From contig QVRM01001391.1 in assembly GCA_003439945.1 (NCBI GenBank), positions 1 through 64,000 on the forward strand: 64,000 nt of DNA, read 5' to 3'. A program made the position numbers and the translations under genes. Of the stretch, positions 10,144 through 20,149 are shown one piece after another. This DNA comes from Dermanyssus gallinae. Taxonomy: Eukaryota; Arthropoda; Arachnida; Mesostigmata; Dermanyssidae. Below the pieces are notes generated by a model that was not told the DNA's origin, did not search any database, and was given only the letters and a program-made list of their open reading frames with translations. How positions within the stretch are numbered: the first letter of the stretch is position 1; every line of letters begins with the position of its first letter.

Positions 10144-10526
10144 AAGGTTGGCATTTCCTTCCTGTTTCGTGCATTCGTTTGCGGTTTTCGCGCTCTTTTT
10201 AACTCTTCGCGGTCTTACTGAATCGTGATAATTTTTCTTGAATATGTATCTAAATTATCCACACAACAAACAAACGATTTCCTCTTATTGTCCCTCCCAA
10301 GTTGGGCCGCCTACACACCTACTGATATCATTGTTATCAATATCTATTTTACATGCGCGAGTACGCTAAGCAAGGTGTATACCGAGTACACTAAGCAAGG
10401 TGAGAAGGTAAACAGAGCTTGCAGAATTTCGACATAAATTTAATGCTAGACATCTAGTTCAAGGCCATACAATTTATAATGTATAACAAACAGGTTCTAC
10501 GTCGGGTTGTTTTTGCAACATGCTTC
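10144..10526 (+). repeat. Duplicated segment, copy A
   Basis: Aligns with 11221-11620 through scattered blocks: CAAACAAACGATTTCCTC, CTAGACATCTAGTTCAAGGCCA-like text and GGGTTGTTTTTGCAACAT. Copy A has an extra near-duplicate of CGAGTACRCTAAGCAAGGTG (about 10357-10402). No coding frame is shared. The two copies have diverged substantially, so the duplication is old or they are two insertions of one non-coding element. Confidence 0.8.
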
Positions 10527-10557
10527 ACGAATTGTAATATTAATGTATTTGTGTGTA

Positions 10558-10588
<31 letters not shown>

Positions 10589-10619
10589 CTTCACGAATTG
10601 TATTATTCATGTATGTGTG

Positions 10620-10652
<33 letters not shown>
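10521..10652 (+). repeat. Tandem duplication with (AT)n tails
   Basis: CTTCACGAATTGTA followed by ATTNATGTAT, a GT-rich spacer and an (AT)n run occurs twice (10525-10588 and 10590-10651). This looks like a local tandem duplication anchored in the microsatellite. Confidence 0.75.
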
Positions 10653-10655
<3 letters not shown>

Positions 10656-11220
10656 GTGGGTAAGTATCATTCGATTATAAGCATGTAATATACTACACAA
10701 TTTTAAGTAGCTGTCTTCGAAACAAGGCAGGGAAACTTGAACGAGCACAGGCAAATACGAGTATAATACATCGTGATTAGAGCTGCTCTCAGCGGAATTC
10801 ACCACGAAGCAAAATATTGCAATGATATGACACCCACAGTAACAGTATAATCATCGTAATAATAAAAAGTAAATGAGCAGTTCGACACCAGCGTAAGGCC
10901 ACGTTAAATTGAAATTAATTTGCTTCGCCCAGTTAGATACGTCGTTCAATTAGTGTCGCCTCTTCTGCTTCTTCTTCTTCTTCATCGCAGCAACAGTGGC
11001 CACAACAACGGCAGAATTATTATATTAATATTATTATTAGTTGTTGTTGTAGTAGTAGTAGTAACAGATAGCGTTGTAAGCGCTTTACTGACTCTTACTG
11101 CAGTGTGTTTATCAAAGCCAGGCTTAATTGCGCGCCTCTGTCTTATTCGTTTGCCCTAATTACTATTCCGCGGGGAAATATGCATGCGTGTTAGCCGTAT
11201 GCTATGTGCGGTGGTCCTCA

Positions 11221-11620
11221 AAGGTTCGAGGTTGAGCCGACACATATTTGCCTTCCTGTGTGCTGCATTCGTTCGCGGTCTTCGTCGTCACCAATATTTT
11301 GCGCGCTTTCGCCAAGACTCAATAATTTATCTCGAACGTGTACCCAAAATATTCCCGATTCTAATACAAACAAACGATTTCCTCCTCTTCGTCCTTCACG
11401 AGTAGGGCCGGCTATCCACATAATTACAATAATGATTGTTATCATTATTTATTTGCCATGCCCGACACAGACTCGGAACCGGGCACGCTAGAAACAGCGA
11501 GAAGGAAAACAGAGCATTCGGAACTTGGCAAATGTTTATGCTAAACATCTAGTTCAAGGCCACTGAACTTACAATGTGGGACAAACGGGTTCTGAGTTGG
11601 GTTGTTTTTGCAACATACTT
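11221..11620 (+). repeat. Duplicated segment, copy B
   Basis: Partner of 10144-10526, offset about 1.08 kb and same orientation. It too is followed directly by an (AT)n tract (about 11622-11653), as is copy A after its tandem unit, which suggests the (AT)n tail belongs to the element. Confidence 0.8.
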
Positions 11621-11624
11621 CTCC

Positions 11625-11655
<31 letters not shown>

Positions 11656-11817
11656 TTCATAAAAAAGTCTTATATCTATTTTATTTGGATTCTTAAAGAA
11701 TTGTTGCCTATATGTAGAGCTATCTGTAAATCGCTGTAAGCGGGCGTGCTAATCGCTATAATTCACGCTATTATTCTCATATAGGCTGATGCGCAGTAAA
11801 AATAGTTTTTTTTTAAG

Positions 11818-11965
11818 TAGTCAGTCCGATCATTAGCTCGGACCACGAACTTGTTTCTTTCGGTATCAAAATCGACGTCACAGAGGCCGTTCAATTGCTC
11901 AGCAGAATCAACTTCAAGGAAATGAACGTTGAGGCAATAGCCACACACTTAAATCTGATTGATTA
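11818..11965 (+). pseudogene. LINE endonuclease C-terminal fragment
   Basis: The plus frame reads SPIISSDHELVSFGIKI then RINFKEMNVEAIATHLNLID before a stop. SDHxLVxFxI is the last conserved block of apurinic-type endonuclease domains of LINEs, and the following NFK... segment resembles the linker to reverse transcriptase in CR1/Jockey elements. Only about 48 codons survive. Confidence 0.6.
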
Positions 11966-12159
11966 GAGCGGATTATTTTCTAATTGACACGATGCAATGA
12001 TAAATGTATAATAAATTAATTCGACTGCTGCCGTTTCTTAATTGGCCAGTCGAATAAGAAGATTGAGACCATTCGCGCTTATGTATCGAGGTCTCGATCA
12101 ACTCATCGCTTCGTCGCCGGACTCCGAATCGAGCTTTTCGCTTCATCGGAAGCCCGCGA

Positions 12160-12205
12160 CGGCAGCAAAGCGACTCCGCATTCTGACGGAGTCGCTTTGC
12201 TGCCG
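12160..12205. repeat. Perfect foldback with 19-bp arms at LINE 5' boundary
   Basis: 12160-12178 is the exact reverse complement of 12187-12205 around 8 bases. Endonuclease-like text of the next LINE begins shortly after the right arm, so the foldback marks or created the LINE's left junction. Confidence 0.9.
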
Positions 12206-13880
12206 GACTCTGTTCCGACACGCCAACATGCGGATCACCTTGACCTCGCGGAATCGATACGCGACACGAAGCCCGAAAACGGAGTGCTAATAACAAGGGA
12301 TTTTAACTTAGCGTCAGAAGTCTGGGGATCACATCAAGCTGACAAAAAAGGCGCAGGACCTCTACTAGAATGGGCAGCATCACTTGATCTTCAAGTATTG
12401 AGCGACGGAAAAAAGCCACGCTTCCACTGCCACAACAGCGAGTCGTACGTGAACATCGCGTAATGCAACGACATCCTGGCGCCTAAAATCTATAAGCTGG
12501 AAGGTTCTAGTCAACCACGAAATGTGTGCGACCTGGGCGACCATTATTGCACTGAGACTTGGCTAAGCATTCAAAGCCTCCGATCAGTTCCTCCCCTCAA
12601 GAAGCGATTCAGAGTCACAGACGAAACAAGGTTTAAGAACGAGCTCGGGAAAAAATAAAAGCCCTATCCAGCTCCCATAGAACTGCAGATGACTTAAAAG
12701 CACTCCTTGCAGAGGTGTGCGAGACAACGTGTACCGACAGCAAGACTAGAGGCTGGAGGAAGCTCCTGAACGAGGTCAAGTACGAGCCCTAGGGAAAACC
12801 GTACAAGATAGTCAGGGGGACAAAAAATACCCCTGCTTCCCTGGACGAACAGCAAACCAAGGCGGTCCTAACTAAGCTGTTTCCTATCCACGCGCCCCTT
12901 GAGAGGGATATTTATGAGAACATTCCCAGGCGGAAAGGTGAGGGCGAGTTTCCGTCTATTCAGCCATACGAGGTTTGAACTTCTCTTCACAGAGCACCCT
13001 GACTCCTTCAATGCCCTGCTTAAAAGCGGCACGTTTCCGCGTTCTTGGAAGCGTGGAAAAGTCTTCCTCATCTTCTAGGGAAACGGGGGATACCGGCCGA
13101 TATGCCTGCTGAGTGCGCTGGCAAAAAAATACAAGGCCATAATTGAAGAAAGACTCAGACTCTTCGCAGAGGAACACGACCTGCTATCGGACACACAATA
13201 CGGCTTCCGCAAAAACCGATTCGTTCTAACTGCAATACATCGCGTAGCAAATAAGGCGGATTTGCTACGCAGTTCAACCATGCAGGCAAGGCAGCCCCTT
13301 CTGGTCACTCTTCTAGACGTTAAGAACTCCTTCAACAGCCTACCATGGAATACCATTCTGGACACACTGACACGAAAAAAGGTCCCCTCGTATCTGGTTA
13401 AGGTTATTTCCGGCTACCTAACGAATCGGACAGTTGTCAGCGGTCAAGTCAGTTTCCAAATGACAGCCGGGGTCCCGCAGGGGTCTATACTTGGCCCACT
13501 TCTTTGGAATTTGACTAACGACGACGTCCTCCTTCTGACAGGCTTCCCCAAAGAAGTGGACACAGTGGCCTATGTCGACAACCTGGCGATGGCTAAAAAT
13601 GCCGACGGACTTAAATGGAATATGAATAAAGCTGTTCACCTGACGTTAGAGTGGATGGACGCAGCGGAATTTACACTGGCCCCGGAAAAGAACAAAGCAA
13701 TTCGCCTTACGAAGGGAGGAAGAAGATCCGTCCGCTCACTTTACAGCTCGACGGCCAGAACATCGGCCTGGGAGGGTGCGCGGTTAAGGGCAAGCAGACT
13801 CGTCGGAGAAAACGGGCTTGCCGGTGCAAGACAAGTGCGGGAACCTTTAAGCGACCCCAGCCAATTGATCTGAAAGGGTG
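12206..13880 (+). pseudogene. R1-like LINE, endonuclease and reverse transcriptase, disrupted
   Basis: The first part (12240-12470) reads NGVLITRDFNLASEVWGS and GPLLEWAASLDLQVLSDG, an endonuclease block. After stops and shifts, 13030-13260 gives LLKSGTFPRSWKRGKVFLI, YRPICLLSALAKKYKAIIEERL and DTQYGFRKNRFVLTAIHRV. 13262-13873 gives LLDVKNSFNSLPWNTIL, FQMTAGVPQGSILGPLLWN and a VAYVDNLAMA box in place of the catalytic YADD. These are reverse transcriptase motifs of R1-type elements. The YVDN change removes one catalytic aspartate. The C-terminal zinc region is missing and the copy ends near the foldback at 13888. Confidence 0.88.
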
Positions 13881-13887
13881 CTCGTCA

Positions 13888-13946
13888 CTTCCCTCTGATA
13901 GCCCATAGTACTGTTCTATGAAAATCTGGGCTATCAAAGAGGGAAG
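13888..13946. repeat. Foldback with 18/20-base arms
   Basis: CTTCCCTCT-GATAGCCCA (13888-13905) pairs with TGGGCTATCAAAGAGGGAAG (13927-13946), the second arm carrying two extra bases. It lies right at the 3' end of LINE similarity. Confidence 0.8.
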
Positions 13947-14149
13947 CTTGAGGGGGGAGGTGCGTTTAGTGGGTATGGGTCTCAACGGAGTAACATCCAA
14001 CCGTTGGGGTCGAGTTCTACACTGTTTGAGAGAGAGACTCGTAGCTATAGTGCGTAACTGCATTTAACACCTCCTCCGAAAAAAAACATGCGGATTACCT
14101 GCAATAAAGCCCTCTTCACCCTGGAATAAAACTCGCGCTCTGCATCGAA

Positions 14150-15083
14150 AGACGAAGATAAGGCTGAGCTCCTGGCATCGCATTTCTCGTCTTTGTGCAA
14201 CCCTACTTTAGTCACCAGCGCATCTGCCACTACAACACTTTGATAGTTTTCCGCGACTCACCGATCGAGTTCAACAAACGTGACATTTACTTGCAATTGC
14301 TGCGTTTAAAGCCCAAATGCTGCCATATGCCTGACGCAGCAGATTTTCGAGCGTTCGTATTACGATTTTGAAATTCCTACGTTTTTCAAACAAAGCATTG
14401 TGACTCTGATACACAAAAATGGATCTAATAAACGCTTCGAGATTAATCGTTCCGTGTCGGAGTACTCCGTCACGTGCACGGTTTTCGAAAGCGTTCTAGT
14501 CAGACACATCACCAATTATACGACTGAAAACAGATTTTCCGATGCGGCGCAGTAAGGTTTTGTACCTCGGCGATCTACGTGCACGCAACTTCTAGAAATG
14601 ACGCACGACTGGGGCTTATACATAAACGCCAACAGACATTTCCATCGTATTTATTTTGATCAGAGAAGTGCGCTCGACTGAGTCGATTGCAAGAATATAG
14701 TTAATAATCTAAGAGCGCTCGAGGTCGATCCGCATACCAGCGACTGGTTTGCAGAGTTTTTGCGTAACCGGACTTTTCGAGTCAAGTCAGGAGACGCCTA
14801 AAGCAGACTGCGCCCGGCACCGTCTGGCGTGCCGCAGGGGAGCTGCGCCTCTCCGCTTGTGTACATAATATTTGTCCTAGATATGAAACCATATATACCA
14901 TTGACTATTAAATATATTTTGTACGCAGACGATTTTAGTATTTTTAGTGCGCTCGACTCCTCATCGGCACACACAACAATGCAGTCCGCGGTGGACTGTG
15001 TCAGACCGGAAATAGATTGCATTCTTAAAAAAGACAACCAGGTAATTCTAATGCGAAATGTTGCGTGGGTTATTTGCCAGTAA
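14150..15083 (+). pseudogene. Degenerate LINE reverse transcriptase (Jockey/CR1-like)
   Basis: Reading across several frames gives KDEDKAELLASHFSSLCN (14155), VTLIHKNGS (14400), TVFESVLVRHITNYTT (14480), LLEMTHDWGLYINANRHF (14590), a VPQGSCASPLVYIIFVLDM block (14826) and YILYADDFSIFSALDSS (14920) with the catalytic YADD still present. At least five stops or shifts interrupt it. A second fragment in the opposite orientation begins at 15090 and carries the same KAELLAxHF motif. Confidence 0.8.
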
Positions 15084-15089
15084 AATATT

Positions 15090-16310
15090 AAAAAAAGTAA
15101 AAAATACGCACAGAACAGGGTAGAAAAATGTTCAGCGAGAAGCTCGGCTTTTGTGTGAGTCATTATTGGCTACCGTAGAACCTCCTATGATGAGAGGAAG
15201 AGATTCTGTACCCTGAAGTCAATTATTGACACAGCAAAAAACGAGTGAGGTTCAGTCAGGACTCAGAAAAAAACGAAGATTTGTAGGCACATTCATTAGC
15301 TTATGTTCAAAATACTGAGATGAACTTCTATACAAACCTAATTTATGAGTCATACCCCAATAAGCCTGGGTAGCACAATGTGGTGACTCGCAATGAGAGC
15401 GGTATCTAATTGTTAATAATCGAGCCAAACATTCAACGGCATTATATCACTAAAAGCAAGTACATTATGATCAGCTCTTATGGGGGGAGGAAGCATAATG
15501 GTTACATTTCATTATTTTTTATATATTTTACTAAGTAAGGTGGCTTAGTGCCAACTCCATTGCCTTGCATTCGGGAGGTTGTGGACTCGAGAACTAGACC
15601 GGCCACTCTTAAATTGGTTTTCATGGTTTTCAACTTAGACAAGGTAAATGCCGGAGAAAATTATAATCGACCATGATCGAATAAAACACTGGATGCAAAG
15701 ATGTCTCAATAAAAAGAGATGGTGCATTACTATCCAACCCCTTCTCCCAATAAACATTCTAAGATCTACCCAAGTGGTGGTCAGTGGTAAAAAAAAGATT
15801 AAGTATAGACCAGAGTAGGTTTATAATTAGCTGGGATAGCGATTCAGTAAACAGCAGGCCCTACACTTCTATTACTTAGAGTCAATGAGCATCATTTGAG
15901 GTTGCCAGTCAACTCTCAGGACGTTGAAGTCTCTGATCAATATAACAGGACAATGTAATCGACATCAGGTGTTTATAATAGCGCAAATATCGGCGATGCG
16001 TCTCACGCTTTGAGAACTGCCTTCCAAGGGAGACGCATAACAGAAGATAAAACGAAACCCGTCTTGCTTAGAGACTAACTCAACAGAATTGTATTCACCC
16101 GACAAGCTGAAGTCAGCATTTTCGGCATCTAACGGGTTTGTGACAAGGACACAGACGACTCCGCCACGCCAATCTCTACCTTTACAAAATACTATTCTTA
16201 TTTCTATAACAAATTTCAGCGTCACGTATTCATTGAACCATGTCTCACATATTAAAACGACGTCAATGTCATATAGCAAACAATAACACTCTAACGTATC
16301 GATCGCACTT
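15090..16310 (-). pseudogene. LINE endonuclease and RT start, split by a SINE
   Basis: On the minus strand 16285-15965 reads VVLICETWFNEYVTLKF, WRGGVVCVLV and FIFCYASPLEGS, an endonuclease domain. It continues as LIRDFNVLRVDWQPQ near 15925. After the SINE (15690-15535) comes ADHNVLAFSD (about 15480), the last endonuclease block, and then MTHTKAELLAEHFSTLF (15163-15110), where the reverse transcriptase region starts. Reading resumes on the other side of the SINE, so the SINE is the younger insertion. The element is Jockey/CR1-like and inactive. Confidence 0.78.
15535..15690 (+). repeat. tRNA-derived SINE nested in a LINE
   Basis: GGTGGCTTAGTGCCAACT... TTGCCTTGCATTCGGGAGG has a good polymerase III A box (TGGCTTAGTGC, 15541-15551). 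A decayed B box follows (GTGGACTCGAGAACTAG region, about 15580-15597). The body then reads ATTGGTTTTCATGGTTTTCA and AAGGTAAATGCCGG, matching from memory the conserved body of a SINE type widespread in arthropods. The 3' end is uncertain. It lies opposite in strand to the LINE it interrupts. Confidence 0.75.
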
Positions 16311-17480
16311 GCTTTGGCAGCTGATCTAAAATTTAAGTAGAGTCATTTAACGGATCGCCGTTATCTTCCGCCAAGGGCTTCCTATCATCACATACGAGGA
16401 ATATAAGCTGCCAGTAGTGTTGAAAACCCATACTGCAAGGAAGAACCTGAGCTTATATTTAATTACATTGTATATCTCATTGGCGGTGACACTCAATCTC
16501 TCTCTCTCTCTCTCTCTCACTTTTATCACCCGCGCCACAGCCGGAACAAGACTTTGATGATCAGCTGTGCCAATAATGCTGCCGCTTCTCCGGCGCTTGG
16601 CCAAATGAAATCTCTCTCTCCGCTTCTCCCCTGTGCACGTTGCCAGATGTGCCGTTGTTGGAGCAAAGACGTGGTAAGACAATAGTGGAGGGAAAGGACA
16701 TCCCAGCCGGTCTCGACCGGAAGCTTTGCTGAGTCAGGCTGGAGGACGCGTCAAACTCGAAAGGCCGGTCCGTCGGTATGACGGCATTGGATCTCAATTA
16801 CTCAATCTCATCCCGACCGCAGATCCAGTGGGCACTGGTGAAGGTTCTCACGAACGGCAGTTAGTTGTTGTTGTTGTTGGGGAAGAACAGTATTTGCCAA
16901 ATCAGCAATGCGACGAATTACGTTGGCCCAAAGGGGGGCAATTGCTTTGCAACTCGCTCTTGGACATCTTTGCAACTAAAACACACACTAGGTCTCCTAG
17001 GGCTTGAAATGAAACAATGCCTCTTCTGTGGCAGATTCTAGTTGGTCCAAGATTTTCGGCGCAGAGTCCATACTATAACTAATCCATTTTATTTATCTTT
17101 ATTAATAACCTGTATAAATAAGTGTATACACATGCATGTCTCTATATTTGTCTGCCGTTATCCCACCTCTCCTACGACGTGGCTAGCATTGCTGCTCTAG
17201 TCACCGTTGCGCCCATCGAAGTTGCCGGTAGGCGCGGCAAACGTGGGGCCTCTTGCATGATCTGAACCCTGCGTCCTGTCATTCACGCCGCGATGCTCTG
17301 TGAGCCTAGGTAGCGGTTTCCTCCAGCGGCGTCTCTGTTCAGGCCAATGTGAGGTCATCTGCATAGGAACCGGCTCTAGCTCTTCGGGGAGAGAGATTTC
17401 CAGAACCAACTGAAATTGGCAAAGTCTCCCGAAGGTGCCAGTTTCAAGGAGGTACAGTTAAGGTCACTCGTAGTTTCTAC
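16311..17480. other. No recognised gene; (CT)n tract
   Basis: A (CT)n run occupies about 16496-16518. Open frames on both strands (16347-16682 minus, 16726-17007 plus, 17197-17409 minus) have no domain I can name. The segment is more GC-rich than its neighbours and may be the body of an unrecognised element. Confidence 0.4.
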
Positions 17481-17489
17481 CTTTATCTC

Positions 17490-18345
17490 TCATAGAAAAC
17501 AAGCTTACAATCAACATCGCGAAGACGAAGGTTCTCCGCTTTAGCAGAGGAGACGCATATGCCGCGGCAGACGACTACGTTAGAATTAATGAATAATCTC
17601 TCAAACTTGTTAGCCAATTATCTTACGTTGGAGTCACAATAGCCCCAAGACGAATTCAATCGACATATTGACAAGATGCGGGCCAAAGCCACAGCTGCAA
17701 TTATTTTGTTTGGTGACCTTCATCACGCAGACTTGAAAACCAGCATGAATGTATTTCGTATGAAAACACTACCAATAGTAAATTACTGCTTGCCCGTAGT
17801 CGCAACACACTTGACCCTAAGCGATATGAAAAGTCTAGATAAAAATAAAAGCTCAGTATATCAAACGAATATTGGGTTTGCCAAAGAACACGTCGGCAAC
17901 ACTCCCAACGGGGCTGTGTAGAGAACAAACATTAACAGAAGAGTTGGTACTGAACAAGCTATGCGTCAGTTCACAAGTGTTGGACACCCACAGAGATTTT
18001 CGAGAGACTAAGAACATGCAATTCGTTATAGGCAATCATACTGAAGGACTAGCTTTCGCCTCCTAGATGTTGAAAGGAGCCTCACAAAATAATCGTACAA
18101 CCATATGTCAAACGACGTGGCATGGATACCAAAATTATATATGTATGAAACCTAATTGTTTTGGTATTGAAGAGTGCGTGTGTAGTTTTTGTGGAGGGTG
18201 TGACATCGGACGCTATCACAATTTCGAATGTACTGAAATTGAACGGGAGTCCGTTACCTTACGAATGAAATCTGCACTGTCCTAAATCGTTGTATTGTAC
18301 CTAATCTACCAATCATGGTAAAATAAACTTTGATTGATTGATAAG
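17490..18345 (+). pseudogene. CR1/L2-like LINE 3' part with Cys/His motif and 3' tail
   Basis: The frames read LTINIAKTKVLRFSRGD, QLSYVGVTIAP (end of reverse transcriptase) and KMRAKATAAIILFGDLHH...FRMKTLPIVNYCLPV. From 18150 a cysteine/histidine cluster follows, CVCSFCGGCDIGRYHNFEC, ending LRMKSALS and TAA at about 18285. The 3' UTR has AATAAA at about 18320 and ends in TTGATTGATTGAT, the tandem 3' terminus usual for CR1/L2 elements. Two frame breaks are present (one near 17600, a stop at 17919). It is related to the copies at 36.5 and 45.3 kb, which share the CxCxFC...YH motif. Confidence 0.8.
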
Positions 18346-19049
18346 CCCTACTTGGGATTTGTAGTCTAGAGCAGACTATCCCATGCACAATTAGATTATA
18401 GAATCATCAAATGTATCAAACTATTTTAGCATTAGTGTAAACAATCTAAGAATCGGTAGCACCATCTTGACAAAACAAACTGCCAATACATGTCGCGTAA
18501 ATAACATGCTCTTATGGCGGATGGCTAGGGCACTGAGAACTCAAAATGTTAGCGACGCAAATGTCGACGCGCAAGTAAATTGACTGTTGTATGAATCTAT
18601 GTAACGGTTTGTAAACTGTAAAGATTGAAAACATGTCCCCCTTTGACAAAATAAGCGTGCGTTTGAGTTGAATTGAATTGAATTGAACCAGCACTCTTCA
18701 TGAATTGCTAAAGGCAGTTATTATAGTTACACGTGTGCTAGCCGTGAATATATATGTTTATCAAAGTTGCCGCAGTACACTAGGGTATTTACATTGTCGA
18801 GCTGTATTTACATTCCAGCTGGTTTACGATCCATTGTTCTCAACACAACAGATGGCAAACTCTCCAGGATCTGTTTACATGTTTAGTTAGTTATAAAACT
18901 AGGCCGATGAAGAATAATACATGGCGGAGAGCAGCGGAAAAAAACAGATATCTTGTATAGCATGTTAGCAACACACGGCTTATAGCTCGCTCAGTGTTGC
19001 TGCTTCCATGAGCCTCAAGAAGGAGGTTTATTCATGTAATAACAAACAA

Positions 19050-19128
19050 AGTGCGAGTTTTTAACGAATATCGTAAAACGTAGGGCGGATATTGCGGGCG
19101 ACGCGAAACGCTGTTTCTGAGACAGATT
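19050..19128 (+). repeat. Dispersed repeat shared with 9.86 kb
   Basis: Same block order as 9861-9934. It is followed by an (AAT)n run at about 19130-19154. The text after 19310 (AACGTGTAGTCGCGGGTTCTCT) resembles 23996-24020, so another repeat may start there. Confidence 0.5.
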
Positions 19129-19614
19129 GAGTAATAATAATAATAATAATAATAAAAGTTTTTTTTTTCGATGCGTACAAATTTTAATAGAGTATTTTTT
19201 TATACTTGGATTTAATAACTCCAAAGTACAAAAAATAAATAAAGAAATAACTCCAAGGTAGAAACATTAAAGTATGTTAGTACCTTGGAGTGAACAACTG
19301 TCTCCGCAAGAACGTGTAGTCGCGGGTTCTCTAGCCCAATATTAGCTCACTTCAACAATAAGCCCCGAACAGATCTTATATTTCCTCGTTGAAGGTCGAG
19401 TGACAGCCTCTGACGAAGAATTCTGCACCTGCACCGACCAGCGAGGGGGCTAATGGGTCGGTTACAATTGCGTACAAACAAGCATGCGGCCAAGCTTAAC
19501 AGAGATCAAAGTCAGACCGTCAGGTCTCTTTCTATCCTCCCCGGATAGAGCTGGAGTTTTCAGTATAAACGGAACGCCAGCAGATCTTAGTGTTCGACTA
19601 ATGGTGCCTAAAAC

Positions 19615-20133
19615 CTAGAGTCGTGCTCGTCGGCCTGCACTCAGGGTGCATGACAAGTCATGATGGGCCAACGCGTCCGTGCATATGCGAGTCGTCTCTT
19701 CATCCAAAAAGGTCCCAATTCGCGGACAGAGTAGGACAGGTGACCAAGTTCCAGTCCCGTGAGAGCTAACGGCTTGAAGCCTGGCTTTATCAGCAACAGT
19801 AGAGGCTCTATCGATCAAGCTTGCTAATCGCTTTTCTTGCAAGGGGTCTATCCAACTGCTCTGGTTAGCCCAATAAGAAAAATAATAATGTAGCGGAAGT
19901 GGGGGCAACATAACACAATGTAGCGATAATGAGAGTAAACATGGCGCTAACGACCCTAAATAGGGGCGAACAGGTGGAGGAAATATCATGCAAACATCTC
20001 CTGCATGGATTTCGCTCTTTTCTTTTGGCGCTTTCTTAACTTTTATTTGTAAGAATACAGGGCTAGTTGAGTCGATAATGCCCAGCAGAATTCTGTAAGC
20101 ACAAGCTCTCCAGAGATTACTTCTATTAACCAT
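19615..20133 (-). pseudogene. C-terminal module of a reverse-transcriptase polyprotein, decayed
   Basis: The C-terminal half of this 172-codon minus frame reads WIDPLQEKRLASLIDRA, ADKARLQAVSSHGTGTW, GTFLDEETTRI and TDALAHHDLSCTLSAGRRARL. This resembles a domain I know from the end of reverse-transcriptase proteins of ticks and many aquatic invertebrates, in which ARLLAxxxxxSGxWL, LDDExxRxAVGLRLG and DxxGxHxLSCxxSxGRxxRH occur. Residues between ETTRI and TDALAHH have been lost. The formal family name is uncertain. A sister remnant lies at 61130-61430 plus. The first 90 residues are not recognised. Confidence 0.6.
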
Positions 20134-20149
20134 TCCTCTTCAAGTAGGA

